DNA from: Nocardia crassostreae | GTDB lineage: Bacteria; Actinomycetota; Actinomycetes; Mycobacteriales; Mycobacteriaceae | Reading direction: 5' to 3' | NCBI RefSeq assembly: GCF_001613405.1 | Contig: NZ_BDCH01000014.1 | Location: 248,001 to 312,000, forward strand | Length of the DNA stretch: 64,000 bases | Shown here: piece by piece, positions 1 to 9,148 of the stretch | How positions within the stretch are numbered: position 1 is the first letter of the stretch | Layout of the letters: every line of letters begins with the position of its first letter | Translations under genes and position numbers: made by a program | The notes under the pieces: model-generated | Told to the model about the DNA's origin: nothing | Databases searched by the model: none | The model's input: only the letters and a program-made list of their open reading frames with translations

Positions 1-2
1 TG

Positions 3-332
3 GACGCCGTCATGCCGATCGTCGACGCCGTCACCGCCTACGTCATCGGCGCGGTGCGCCGCGAGATCACCGAACGACGCACCGAACGAACCACCGGCCT
101 GGACCAGACCCAATGGCAGCAAACCTTCGGCCCGTATCTGGAGCGCACCTTCGCCACCGGCCACTACCCCGCCCTGGCCACGGTCATCCGCGACGCCGCC
201 CACCTCGACCCCGACCAGACCTTCCACACCGGTCTGGATTTCCTCCTCGACGGCATCGGGGCCCGCCTGGCGAACTCACCGCACGGCGACCCCGGACCCT
301 CGAACACGAAGCCGCCCAACCCGAATCGGTAA
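3..332 (+). CDS. TetR-family regulator, C-terminal part (5' end outside window)
   Basis: The frame is open from the left edge, so the N-terminal helix-turn-helix lies outside the window. The visible ~110 residues look like the all-helical ligand-binding half of TetR/AcrR repressors, with acidic/aromatic helices, a segment reading LDFLLDGIGARLA and a Pro/Asn-rich disordered tail. It ends 36 bp before the convergent primase-polymerase gene. Assignment rests on general resemblance of the C-terminal domain, not on a DNA-binding motif; ligand and targets cannot be inferred. Confidence 0.6.
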   Translation, partial: DAVMPIVDAVTAYVIGAVRREITERRTERTTGLDQTQWQQTFGPYLERTFATGHYPALATVIRDAAHLDPDQTFHTGLDFLLDGIGARLANSPHGDPGPSNTKPPNPNR

Positions 333-367
333 CCCGCCCGCACCATAAAGGCGCGGCGCGGAATTGC

Positions 368-1381
368 TCAGTCGCCGTTGTCCTTCCGGGCGCGGCTGGG
401 CTGGACGCGGGAAGGTTCGTTGGGCATCTTCGGGTATTGGGGTGGCCAGGGGGCGTCCATGAGGCCCGCGGCCAGGTCCTTGGCCGACATCTCGAGGAGG
501 GGTTCGATCGACTGCGGGGTGCGGTCGGCCCAGGGGTCGCCCAGTTCGGCGACGCGGGCGGGGACGGTCGCGATGGTCATGTCGTCGTTGGTGACCGTGG
601 GCAGCGCGTCCCAGGAGATGGGGGTGGAGACCTGGGCGCCGACCTTCGGGCGTACGCACCAGGCGCCGAATACCGTTTTGTGCGGGGCGTTCTGGTTGAA
701 GTCGACGAAGACGCGCGAACCGCGTTCCTCCTTCCACCAGGCGGCGGTGATGGTGTCGGAGTGGCGGCGTTCGAGTTCGCGGGCCAGGGCCACGGCGGCG
801 GCGCGCACCTGGTAGCCGTCCCAGCGCGGTTGCAGCAGGGCGTAGAGGTGCAGGCCGCGCGAGCCGGAGGTCTTCACGCGCACATCGATGCCCAGTTCGG
901 TGCACAGGTCGCGGGTGGCCAGGGCGGCGGCGCGCAGATCGTCGAAGGAGATGCCCGGGGAGGGGTCGAGGTCGATGCGCAACTCGTCGGTGGCGCCGGT
1001 GCTGCCGGGATCGGCGTGCGTGGGCCAGACGTGAAAACCCAGGCAGCCCAGGTTGACCGCCCACAGAATGTGCGCCATGTCCGCGGCGACGAGAGCGTCG
1101 CTGGTGGTGCCGTTGGGGGTGGACACCACCGTGGTCTGCAACCAGTCCGGCACCGATTTCGGGACGCGTTTCTGGAACCAGGATTTGCCGGAGGCCCCGT
1201 CCGGATAGCGTTCCAGCAGCATCGGACGGTCCTTGATGGTGTTCATGATCGGCCCGGCGACCGCGAGGTAGTAGTCGACCAGATCGCGTTTAGTCTCCTC
1301 GCGCTTGCTGAAATAGATCTTGTCCGGATTGGTGATGGTGACGGTGCGCCCGTCGACCTCGATATCGGTTGCCGCGCTCAC
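368..1381 (-). CDS. LigD-type primase-polymerase (PrimPol/PolDom), stand-alone
   Basis: A 337-residue archaeo-eukaryotic primase superfamily polymerase of the kind used in bacterial end-joining and gap repair. Visible catalytic features are the metal-binding DxD pair in RIDLDPSPG (about D137/D139), the SGxxGxHxY nucleotide-binding motif (H178) and a third Asp in VFVDFNQN (about D227). There is no fused ligase or nuclease domain. The GTG start overlaps the ligase stop by 4 bases (GTGA), implying translational coupling. In Mycobacterium smegmatis a PrimPol gene sits beside ligC in the same way. The Lys/Arg-rich C-terminus may help bind DNA. Family call is secure; the repair role is inferred from the family. 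Confidence 0.92.
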   Translation of the reverse strand: MSAATDIEVDGRTVTITNPDKIYFSKREETKRDLVDYYLAVAGPIMNTIKDRPMLLERYPDGASGKSWFQKRVPKSVPDWLQTTVVSTPNGTTSDALVAADMAHILWAVNLGCLGFHVWPTHADPGSTGATDELRIDLDPSPGISFDDLRAAALATRDLCTELGIDVRVKTSGSRGLHLYALLQPRWDGYQVRAAAVALARELERRHSDTITAAWWKEERGSRVFVDFNQNAPHKTVFGAWCVRPKVGAQVSTPISWDALPTVTNDDMTIATVPARVAELGDPWADRTPQSIEPLLEMSAKDLAAGLMDAPWPPQYPKMPNEPSRVQPSRARKDNGD

Positions 1382-2478
1382 GATGTCGCGCCTCTCGCTT
1401 CCTCGAAAATGGTGGCGAGCTCGGCGGGTGCGACCTCGTCGAGCTGGGCGTAGGTGCACGAGGCGGGGGTGCGGTCGTCGCGGAAACGCACCAGCCGCCC
1501 GCCGTGGCGGAACCGCCCGGCCATGACGTGCTCGTAGCGGACCTCGGCGACCAGTTCCGCGCGCAACGGCTCCCAGGACAGATCCTTGCCGCCGGTCCAG
1601 CGACTCACCCCGCCGGGCATCTTGCCGTCGGCCTTGGCCTGGGCGGCGGCATCGGCCCAGTTCTTCCACGGATGATTGTCGAGGGCGTTCTCCCGCAACG
1701 GCTTGAGTTCTTCGACCAGTTCCTTGCGCCGCGCCGCGGTGAAACTCGACGCCACCCCGACATGGTGCAGGTTGCCCTCGTCGTCGAACAGGCCCAGCAG
1801 CAGCGAGCCCACGCCCACGCCGTCCTTGTGCCAGCGGAATCCGGCGACCACGCAGTCGGCGGTGCGTTCGTGCTTGATCTTCACCATGATCCGCTTGTCC
1901 TGCAGATACGGCAGATCCGCGGCCTTGGCCATGACCCCGTCGAAACCAGCGCCCTCGAACCGGGTGAACCAGTCGGTCGCCACATCCGGATCGTCGGTGA
2001 TCGGCGTCAGATGCAGCCGGTTCACCCCGTCCTCGGCGGCATCGAGCACGGTCTCCAGCAGGCGGCGCCGCTCCCGGAACGGCTCGGTGGTCAGATCCCG
2101 GTCCCCGAGCGCGAGCAGATCGAAACCGACGAAACTGGCCGGTGTCTCGACCGCGAGCTTGTTGACCCGCGACGCCGCCGGATGCAGCCGCTGCTGCAAC
2201 GTGTCGAAATCCAGGCCGTTCTCGGTGACGACCACGATCTCGCCGTCGAGGACGCACTTGTCGGGCAGCGCGGCGGCGAGCAGTTCCACCAGTTCGGGGA
2301 AGTAGCGGGTCAGCGGCCGGTCGTTGCGGGAGCCGAGTTCGATCTCGTCGCCGTCGCGGAAGACGATGCAGCGGAACCCGTCCCATTTGGGCTCGAACAA
2401 CAGCCCGGGTTCGCGCGGCACCGTCGACACGGATTTGGCCAGCATGGGTTTGACGGGCGGCAGCAGGGGCAGCTCCAC
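1378..2478 (-). CDS. ligC: ATP-dependent DNA ligase, LigC type
   Basis: A 366-residue ATP-dependent DNA ligase made of a nucleotidyltransferase domain followed by an OB fold, the compact LigC architecture. Motif I is EPKWDGFR, giving the adenylated Lys at residue 31; motif III/IIIa (SFVGFDLLAL), motif IV (FDGVMAK) and motif V (RIMVKIKHERTAD) are all present. The OB fold includes ELVAEVRYEHV and the C-terminal RFVRFR-like strand. It is first in a two-gene operon with the primase-polymerase. It seals nicks with ATP and is probably accessory to the essential NAD-dependent LigA. No disruption is seen. Confidence 0.93.
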   Translation of the reverse strand: MELPLLPPVKPMLAKSVSTVPREPGLLFEPKWDGFRCIVFRDGDEIELGSRNDRPLTRYFPELVELLAAALPDKCVLDGEIVVVTENGLDFDTLQQRLHPAASRVNKLAVETPASFVGFDLLALGDRDLTTEPFRERRRLLETVLDAAEDGVNRLHLTPITDDPDVATDWFTRFEGAGFDGVMAKAADLPYLQDKRIMVKIKHERTADCVVAGFRWHKDGVGVGSLLLGLFDDEGNLHHVGVASSFTAARRKELVEELKPLRENALDNHPWKNWADAAAQAKADGKMPGGVSRWTGGKDLSWEPLRAELVAEVRYEHVMAGRFRHGGRLVRFRDDRTPASCTYAQLDEVAPAELATIFEEARGATS

Positions 2479-2693
2479 ACGACCTCCTCGGGTAGGACTT
2501 ACCCAGGTAGACGCCGTGACCGGCCCGGATTCACCGGTCGGCGGTTCAGGAAGATCGTACCGACCGGGTCGGACAGTTCGGGGTATTGCACCGGCAGCCC
2601 GTGCCGGGATGCAGCGACTGCACCGCGGCCCGGGCGCTGCCGCCCCGACTCACCGGCCCCGACCCACCCGCGTCCGGTCCGCCGCCCGCGCGA

Positions 2694-3080
2694 TCAGTTC
2701 TCGATCCAGCCGTGCTGATCGGCGAAGGCCGTCAACCGGTCCCGGATGGTGAGAATCTCCCCGGCCGTCAAGGCCGGGGAGGCGTCGAGGAGCAGTTCGG
2801 TGATGAGCCGCTTGTGCTCGGCCTCCGACATCTGCCCGCCGCGTTTGTCGTTCTTGTGCCGGACCGGTGCGGCCGCGCCGCCGACCAGGGCCAGGTTGAT
2901 CGCCTTGGGCCCCCGATCGCCTTCGGTCACATCGAATTCGAACACCCGCCCCTGCCGCAGCTCGTCTTCGTCGAGCCCGATGTCGTTGACGTGGACGAAC
3001 ACATCGGGCCCCCCGTCTTCCGGACGGATGAAACCGAAACCCCGAGAGCTGTCGAACGACACCAATTTCCCGATGGACAC
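2694..3080 (-). CDS. Cold-shock-domain protein with C-terminal extension
   Basis: A 128-residue protein with an N-terminal cold-shock domain (residues 1-66): GKLVSFDSSRGFGFIRPEDG carries the RNP1-like RGFGFI motif and VFVHV is RNP2. It is longer than the classical ~67-residue Csp; the extra ~60 residues start with a short basic linker (RHKNDKRGG) and form a helical region rich in Leu/Ile. Actinobacteria commonly encode such extended cold-shock proteins. It should bind single-stranded RNA or DNA in the cytoplasm. It lies between the ligase operon and the flotillin gene on the same strand, with clear gaps on both sides, so is probably transcribed alone. Confidence 0.9.
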   Translation of the reverse strand: MSIGKLVSFDSSRGFGFIRPEDGGPDVFVHVNDIGLDEDELRQGRVFEFDVTEGDRGPKAINLALVGGAAAPVRHKNDKRGGQMSEAEHKRLITELLLDASPALTAGEILTIRDRLTAFADQHGWIEN

Positions 3081-3125
3081 CTTAAAACACCCGCTCCTCG
3101 TCGCCGCGTCCCTCTGTCTGGGACT

Positions 3126-4235
3126 TTAGTCGGCAGGTCGATCATTGTTGGAAGAAAGTGCCTTTTGCAACGAATCGAACACCGTCAGCCCCTGTCCCAC
3201 CATGCCGGTGATCATTTCCCCGACCCCGTCGGGCCCGTTGAGCACGGTCACATTGGCATCGGCCAGCCCGAGCGCGGCGTGCTTGACGATCTCGGGCAGC
3301 TGTTCGATGAGCAGCTGATCGAGGGCGATGCGATTGTTCGACGCCGCCGCCTCGGCCTGGATGCGAGTGCGGTCGGCCTCGGCCACGGCCAGGATGCGCA
3401 CCCGTTCGGCTTCGGCCAGTGCGGGTTTGACCACTTCGGCCTGCAACTGCTGTTCGCGCAGTTCGGCTTCCTTGCACGCCTGCTCGGCCTGGGCGGTGAG
3501 CACCTCCTGCAGCGCCACCGCCTGAGCGAGCGGACCGGCTTGGGCGGCTTCGGCATTGGCCTTGTCGATATCGCGCTGGTACTGAGCGCGCAGCACCGCG
3601 GTCTGGCGCGCGTATTCGGCCTGGCGGCGCAGCGATTCCTGTTCGGCCTCGGCCGCAGCCTGGGCGGCGGCGGCCTGGGCGATCTGGGCGATCTGGGCGT
3701 CGCGCTGCACGGCGGCATTGTGCGGGGCGGCCAAGGCGGTGATGTACCCGAGGCCGCCGTCGTCGATGGACTGGATCTGGAAGGAATCCACCCACAGCCC
3801 GATATTGCTCATCTCCACCTTGGAGGCCACCAGGACCTCGTCGGCCAGGCGCTGGCGTTCGCGAATGATCTCCTCCACCGTCATCGAGCCCACGATGGAG
3901 CGCAGATGCCCGGAGAAGATGCGACCGGTCAGCACCGACATCTCCTGCTCCTGTTCGGACAGGAACCGTTGCGCGGCATTGACGATGGAGCCGGTGTCGT
4001 TGGCGACCTTGAACGCGATGACCGCGCGCACATCCAATTGGATGGCCTGCTTGGTGACGCAGCGTTCCTTGATCTCGGCCTCGAACATGGCCAGCGACAG
4101 ATACCGCACCTTGCGGAAGAACGGCATGACCCAGGCGCCGTGGCCGATGACCACCCGGAACGGCGCATTGTCCTTGGTGCCGCCGCCGGAGACCAGCATG
4201 ACCTCGTCCGGATCGGGCACGTGATAACCGAGCAC
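3126..4235 (-). CDS. SPFH/Band-7 flotillin-like protein
   Basis: About 369 residues. The first half is an SPFH/band-7 domain (VRYLSLAMFEAEIKERCVT, followed by the QAIQLDVRAVIAFKV strand), and the second half is an Ala/Glu/Gln-rich coiled coil of roughly 130 residues typical of flotillins. I prefer the GTG at 4235 because a GAGGGGAG ribosome-binding site lies about 8 bases upstream; an ATG at 4301 would overlap the upstream gene. The preceding gene encodes a small NfeD-like OB protein, the usual partner of bacterial flotillins, so the two probably assemble a membrane microdomain scaffold. The first residues are only weakly hydrophobic, so membrane attachment may depend on the partner. Confidence 0.85.
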   Translation of the reverse strand: MLGYHVPDPDEVMLVSGGGTKDNAPFRVVIGHGAWVMPFFRKVRYLSLAMFEAEIKERCVTKQAIQLDVRAVIAFKVANDTGSIVNAAQRFLSEQEQEMSVLTGRIFSGHLRSIVGSMTVEEIIRERQRLADEVLVASKVEMSNIGLWVDSFQIQSIDDGGLGYITALAAPHNAAVQRDAQIAQIAQAAAAQAAAEAEQESLRRQAEYARQTAVLRAQYQRDIDKANAEAAQAGPLAQAVALQEVLTAQAEQACKEAELREQQLQAEVVKPALAEAERVRILAVAEADRTRIQAEAAASNNRIALDQLLIEQLPEIVKHAALGLADANVTVLNGPDGVGEMITGMVGQGLTVFDSLQKALSSNNDRPAD

Positions 4236-4276
4236 TGTGATTTCTCCCCTCGAAACGAAAACTACTCCGCGCCTTG

Positions 4277-4495
4277 TCAATCGCCGGGAAGGGGGATCCA
4301 CGCAATAACATCGACCAGACGGCCGGGATGGACGGCCACGACGAGCACGCTCGCGCCCGCGGCCAGGGGCTCGTCGGAGCGTGCGATGTAGAGTTCGGTT
4401 CCCCCTCGGATGGCGACGAGCACCTCGCCCAGCGCACCGGCGCCGCGCAGAGGTGTGGTGAGCGTACCGGTCAGCCCCAGCACCGGGTCGGACAT
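4277..4495 (-). CDS. NfeD-like small OB-fold protein
   Basis: A 72-residue protein with alternating beta-strand pattern (GLTGTLTTPLRGAGALGEV, then GASVLVVAVHPGRLVDVIAW) that matches the soluble OB-fold domain of NfeD proteins without their membrane segments. It lies 41 bp upstream of the flotillin-like gene on the same strand, which is the conserved NfeD-flotillin partnership. It is probably the first gene of a two-gene operon. The assignment is from size, pattern and neighbour rather than a catalytic motif. Confidence 0.7.
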   Translation of the reverse strand: MSDPVLGLTGTLTTPLRGAGALGEVLVAIRGGTELYIARSDEPLAAGASVLVVAVHPGRLVDVIAWIPLPGD

Positions 4496-4669
4496 TTCGG
4501 GAAGCTCCTCGTCGCGGCGGTGCCCGTCAGACTACGCGGCGAAACCGCCAGGTGAATGGTCGGATTCGGAATCGATCACCGGATACGGTAGCCATGGGGT
4601 TGCTATCGCTCGGTATGATGGGCCGGGTTATTGCCGCCATCGATGCTCCACTCTCGCGTGAGGACCGAC

Positions 4670-4840
4670 ATGGGCAAGCGCGCCAGACCTGCCGATCCCG
4701 TGGATTCGGCCGGGAAACAGCTTGCGCCCGAACCCGATCCGGGCGATCCGTCGGAATTCGAGATCCGCGCCGAGGCGGCCGCCGAGACCGCGGCGGAGAA
4801 CTTCTACGACAACGATGACGGCTGGCCGCCGCCGCGCTGA
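4670..4840 (+). CDS. Small acidic hypothetical protein (56 aa)
   Basis: A short frame starting MGKRARPADPVDSAGKQ, with a basic N-terminus and an acidic, Ala/Glu-rich remainder ending FYDNDDGWPPPR. The base composition by codon position fits its neighbours. It ends about 100 bp before the MFS gene on the same strand. I do not recognise a family. It could be a real small conserved protein or a fortuitous frame; the DDGW-type acidic end is the most distinctive part. Confidence 0.45.
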   Translation: MGKRARPADPVDSAGKQLAPEPDPGDPSEFEIRAEAAAETAAENFYDNDDGWPPPR

Positions 4841-4941
4841 TCGCGGCGCGCGCAACATTCGCGTGAACGGCGCTACTCCGGCGCGTCAACCGAAGCGAAA
4901 TTGTGCTGTTACCTCGTCCCCCGACCTGGCAGGCTGAAGCG

Positions 4942-6180
4942 GTGACCCCTCCTCCGGATATAACGACCGGCGACCCGGCCGACGACAAGCTCGACGCCCG
5001 CGTGTTCAAGATCGCCGGTGTGGTGGTGCTCGGTGCGATCATGTCGATCCTCGACGTCACGGTGGTGACCGTCGCGATCCCGACATTCCAGACCATTTTC
5101 GACACCACCTACGCCATTGCCGCGTGGACCATGACCGGCTACACCCTGGCGCTGGCCACCGTCATCCCGCTCACCGGCTGGGCCGCCGACCGCTTCGGCA
5201 CCAAACGCCTGTACATGGCGGCGCTGGTCTTCTTCGTGCTCGGCTCGGTGCTGTGCGCCACCGCCTGGAACATTGGCTCGCTCATCGGCTTCCGCGTCAT
5301 CCAGGGCCTGGGCGGCGGCATGCTCATGCCGCTGGGCATGACGATCATGACCCACGCCGCCGGGCCGCACCGGATCGGGCGGGTCATGGCGGTGCTGGGC
5401 GTGCCGATGCTGCTGGGCCCCATCGCCGGACCCATTCTGGGCGGCTGGCTCATCGACAGCTTCTCCTGGCACTGGATCTTCCTGATCAACCTGCCCATCG
5501 GCATCGTCGCGCTGATCTACGCCTGGATCGTGCTGCCCGCCGACCAGCCCGAACCCTCGGAATCGTTCGACTTCCTCGGAATGCTGCTGGCCTCACCGGG
5601 TCTGGCGCTGTTCCTCTACGGCGTGTCCTCGATTCCCGAGGCCGGGACCGTGGCCGCGCGCAAGGTGCTCATCCCCATGATCATCGGCGCGATCCTGCTG
5701 GTGGTGTTCGTCTTCCACGCCCTGCGCGCGGTGCATCCGCTCATCGATCTGCGGCTGTTCAAGAACTCCTCGCTGCGCTACGCCGTCATCACCATGACCC
5801 TGTTCGCCATGGCGTTCTTCGGTTCCGGGCTGCTGCTCCCGAGCTATCTGCAACAGGTGCGCGGGGAGTCCACGTTGATGGCGGGCCTGCTCATCGCGCC
5901 CCAGGGTCTCGGCGCCATGCTGACCATGCCGATCGCGGGCCGCCTCGTGGACAAGATCGGGCCCGGCAAGATCGTGCTCACCGGTATCGCGGTCATGTCG
6001 ATCGGCATGGCGTACCTGACCCAGGTCACCGCCGACACCCCGTATCCACTGCTGCTGGGCGCGCTGTTCGTGATGGGCCTGGGCATGGGCTGCACCATGA
6101 TGCCGACCATGACCGCCGCCATCCAGACGCTGACCCACGCGCAGGTGGCGCGCGGCTCGACGCTGATGAACATCGTCAAC
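4942..6180 (+). pseudogene. DHA2-type MFS exporter, 3' end lost at a fusion point
   Basis: The first ~413 residues form a drug/H+ antiporter of the major facilitator superfamily: MSILDVTVVTVAIPTFQ is helix 1 with the usual LD motif, WMTxYTLALATVIPLTGW helix 2, then DRFGTKRL (motif A) and GFRVIQGLGGGMLMPLG. The family normally continues another ~80-100 residues after LMNIVNQ; here after TLMNIVN at about 6180 the frame runs into the antisense of the ABC ATPase gene and stops only at 6999. The last two or more membrane helices are therefore missing. GTG at 4942 is the likely start; GTG 4903 is an alternative. Export activity is improbable in this form. Confidence 0.8.
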
Positions 6181-7395
6181 TTGGCGGCGGGCGTCCTCGT
6201 CGGAGAAGCCGCGGCGCAGCAGGTCCAGCACGAAATCCGCGCGGACGCTGCCGTCGGCCGAACCGATGAGGGCGCTGCACACGGTGCGCACCAGGGGGGC
6301 GCGGCGGCGGGCCTGGTCGGCGAAAATGCGTTTGGACGCCTGGATGTCGGTATTGACGATGCGGGCGCCCACATTGGTGAGGATGACATCGCCGGAGTCG
6401 ACGGTCAGGAAACCCAGCAGGGCGGCGGCGTCGACGAGCGGGAGCAGATCGTCGAGTTCGAAGTTGAGTTCGTCGGCGACCTCGGGCAGATCGGCGCGCC
6501 CGGCGCGGCCCCACACCAGCTCCAGCAGACCCGCGATGCCGCCGACGGAGGCGTCGGGCAGCGGGGTCGCGAACGGGGTGGCCGAATCCGGGGTGGCGAC
6601 GGCCTCGGCGGTGTCGCGGCCGGTGAGCAGGCCGTAGATGTGATCGACCAGGGCGGTGAAACCGGGGGCGCGGCGATTGCGCGGGCGCGGCTGATCGACG
6701 GTGACCTCGGCGATGATGTGGCCGGGATTGGAGCCCAGCACCACCACCCGGTCGGCCAAAAGCACCGCCTCCTCGATGTTGTGGGTGACGATACAGATGC
6801 ATTTGGTGGGGAAATCGGTGGTGGCCCACAGGTTCACCAGTTCGGTGCGCAGGTTCTCCGCGGTCAGCACGTCCAGCGCGGAGAAGGGTTCGTCCATGAG
6901 CAGCAGATCCGGTTCCAGCACCAGGGCGCGCGCGAAACCCACGCGCTGGCTCATACCGCCGGACAGCTCCTTGGGGTAGGCGGTTTCGAAACCGTCTAGG
7001 CCGATGCGGTCGATGGCGTCGAGGGCCAGGCAGCGGCGCTCGGCGGGGGCGACCCCGCGCGCGGCCAAGCCCAGTTCCACATTGTCCTGCACGGTCAACC
7101 ACGGCATCAGCCCGAAGGACTGGAACACCAGGGCCGCACCGGGATTGGAGCCGGTCAACGCCTGACCGCGGTAGTCGACCTGGCCGCCGGTCGGGGCCAG
7201 CAGCCCGGCGATAATGCGCAGGATGGTGGATTTGCCCGAGCCCGAGCGGCCCAGCAGCGCCACGATCTCGCCCTCACGCAATTGCAGATCGACGGCTTCC
7301 AGGACCTGCAGCGGTTCCCCGCCCGCGCCGGTGAACGACATGGCCACCGCGCGCAGATCCATGAGGACCTCGCCGGTGGAAATCGTATGTGTCAT
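6181..7395 (-). pseudogene. NitT/TauT-type ABC transporter ATPase with AAA-associated C-terminal domain, 3' end lost
   Basis: The first ~250 residues are a complete ABC ATPase: Walker A GRSGSGKST, Q-loop FQSFGLMPW, signature LSGGMSQR, Walker B LLLMDEPFSALD and switch His in IVTHN. Residues ~285-405 form the C-terminal AAA-associated domain found on a subset of nitrate/sulfonate-type ATPases (LPEVADELNFELDDLLPLVDA). The family reading ends at DEDARRQ; downstream the frame is antisense MFS sequence and terminates at 5593. About 30 native residues appear lost. It is third in an operon with the double permease and MgtC. The nucleotide-binding part is intact, so partial function is possible. Confidence 0.85.
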
Positions 7396-7411
7396 GGGGT
7401 TTCTCCCGTCT

Positions 7412-9148
7412 TCACAGCGAGTACCGGCGTTGCGCGAGCGCGTAGAGCCGCCGCCAGAACAGTCGATTGATGCCGACGACGTAGGCGCTCATGACGAGCA
7501 CGCCGACCAGGATGCGCGGGAAGTCACCCACCCGGGTGGCGTCGGCGATATAGGAGCCCAGGCCGGTGGCGACCAGGGTGGAGGGACCGAATTCGACGAT
7601 CTCGGCGACGATGGAGGCATTCCAGGCCCCGCCCGCCGCGGTCAGCGCACCGGTCACGTAGGAGGGGAAGATGGCGGGCAGGATCAGCCTGCGCCACCAC
7701 AGAGTGCGCGGCAGCCGCAGATTCGCCGCCGCCTCGCGCAGATCGTTGGGGACCGCGGCGGCCCCGGCGATCACATTGAACAGGATGTACCACTGCGCAC
7801 CGAGGGCCATGAGCGCGATGGCCGCCCATTGCAGGCTGGCGCCGGTGGCCAGCAGCACCGCGGTCACCAGCGGGAACAAGAAGTTGGCGGGGAAGCTGGC
7901 CAGCACCTGCACGATGGGCTGGGCCAGCCGGGTCACCTTGGGGTTCAAGCCGATCCACACCCCGATCGGCACCCACACCGCACTGGCCACGATCAGCAGC
8001 ACGATGACGCGGCCCAGGGTGATGACGCCCAGCAGGGCGGCGTGGGCGAGTTCTCCGAAGCCGACGGTGGTGTGGATGTAGTGCAGCAACAGCACCGCCC
8101 CCACCGTGAGCGCGACCACGACCACCGCGTCGGCGACGCGGCGGCGCAGCACCGGCACATACAGCGGGCGTTCGGCCAGGCCGAACACGCTCATCACCCG
8201 ATCCATCGGATACACCAGCGGGCCGAACGCCCGCGCCAGCAGACCCGGGATGTGGGAGCGGCGCAACAGATCCAGGACCAACGAGCGGGGGGCGTCGGCG
8301 GATTCGGAGTCCTCGACGCGGAATCGCTCCGCCCACACCGTGATCGGCCGCCAGAACAGCACATTGAGCCCGATCACCATGACGATCATGGTGGCCACCG
8401 CCAGCAGCACCTTGGCGGTATCGGATTCCGCGGCTGCGCTGGCCACATAGGAGCCGATACCGGGCAGCGCGTACTCGCGATTGTTGACGCTGATGGCCTC
8501 GGCGGCGGTGAGGAAGAACCAGCCGCTACCGAAACTCATCATGGCGTTCCAGACCAGCGGGAACATGCCCGAGGGCACATCCACGCGCCAGAACCGCTGC
8601 CAGCGTGAGAGTCTCAGGTTGCGGGCGGCCTCGTCGAGTTCGCGCGGCTGCGAGATCAGCGACTGATAGAACGCGAAGGTCATGTTCCACGCCTGCGAGG
8701 TGAAGATCGCGAAAATGGACGCGGCCTCCAAACCCAGCGACGATCCGGGGAACAAGGCGATGAACCCGGTGATGGTGATCGACAGGAAACCCAGGATCGG
8801 CACCGACTGCAAGATGTCCAGGCCCGGCAACAGCACCTTCTGCGCGCGCGGCAGCCGCGCGGCCGCGGTCGCGTAGACGAAGGTGAACGCGATCGACAAC
8901 CCCAGGGCGGCGAACATGCGCAGCAGTGAACGCGCCGCGTAGTAGGGCAGCTGCGCGGGATCGGTGGAGATCGTGGCCGGGGTGTCGGCCTGGTCGAAGG
9001 GCACGTCCACCCCCGCCGACACCTTGACCACGATCCAGATCAGCACCGCCGCGCCCACGAACACCGCGGCATCGGCCCAGCGCGAACGCGGCCGATCCAG
9101 CGCCGGATTCGAGGTGTAGCCGCGCACCGGCGGCAGCGCGCGGGTCAT
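7412..9148 (-). CDS. ABC transporter permease, two fused NitT/TauT-type halves
   Basis: A 578-residue membrane protein with two homologous permease halves, each carrying the binding-protein-dependent transport signature (first half ELDEAARNLRLSRWQRFWRV, second half DLREAAANLRLPRTLWWRR). About twelve membrane helices are visible. The ATG at 9148 overlaps the stop of mgtC by 4 bases (ATGA), and it is followed 17 bp later by the ATPase gene. No periplasmic binding protein is encoded next to it. Members of this family import nitrate, sulfonates or related small ions, but the M-box leader upstream of this operon argues for a role tied to Mg2+ homeostasis. Substrate unknown. Confidence 0.88.
   Translation of the reverse strand: MTRALPPVRGYTSNPALDRPRSRWADAAVFVGAAVLIWIVVKVSAGVDVPFDQADTPATISTDPAQLPYYAARSLLRMFAALGLSIAFTFVYATAAARLPRAQKVLLPGLDILQSVPILGFLSITITGFIALFPGSSLGLEAASIFAIFTSQAWNMTFAFYQSLISQPRELDEAARNLRLSRWQRFWRVDVPSGMFPLVWNAMMSFGSGWFFLTAAEAISVNNREYALPGIGSYVASAAAESDTAKVLLAVATMIVMVIGLNVLFWRPITVWAERFRVEDSESADAPRSLVLDLLRRSHIPGLLARAFGPLVYPMDRVMSVFGLAERPLYVPVLRRRVADAVVVVALTVGAVLLLHYIHTTVGFGELAHAALLGVITLGRVIVLLIVASAVWVPIGVWIGLNPKVTRLAQPIVQVLASFPANFLFPLVTAVLLATGASLQWAAIALMALGAQWYILFNVIAGAAAVPNDLREAAANLRLPRTLWWRRLILPAIFPSYVTGALTAAGGAWNASIVAEIVEFGPSTLVATGLGSYIADATRVGDFPRILVGVLVMSAYVVGINRLFWRRLYALAQRRYSL

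Noticed and set aside
113..1453. Long open frame on the plus strand across the ligase operon
   Set aside because: Antisense to the primase-polymerase gene, with Gly/Val/Arg-rich composition typical of GC-rich shadow frames and no family match.
368..2386. Single 672-residue frame joining ligase and polymerase
   Set aside because: Its first half is out of frame with the real ligase gene; the polymerase has its own GTG start at 1381 and a 4-base overlap.
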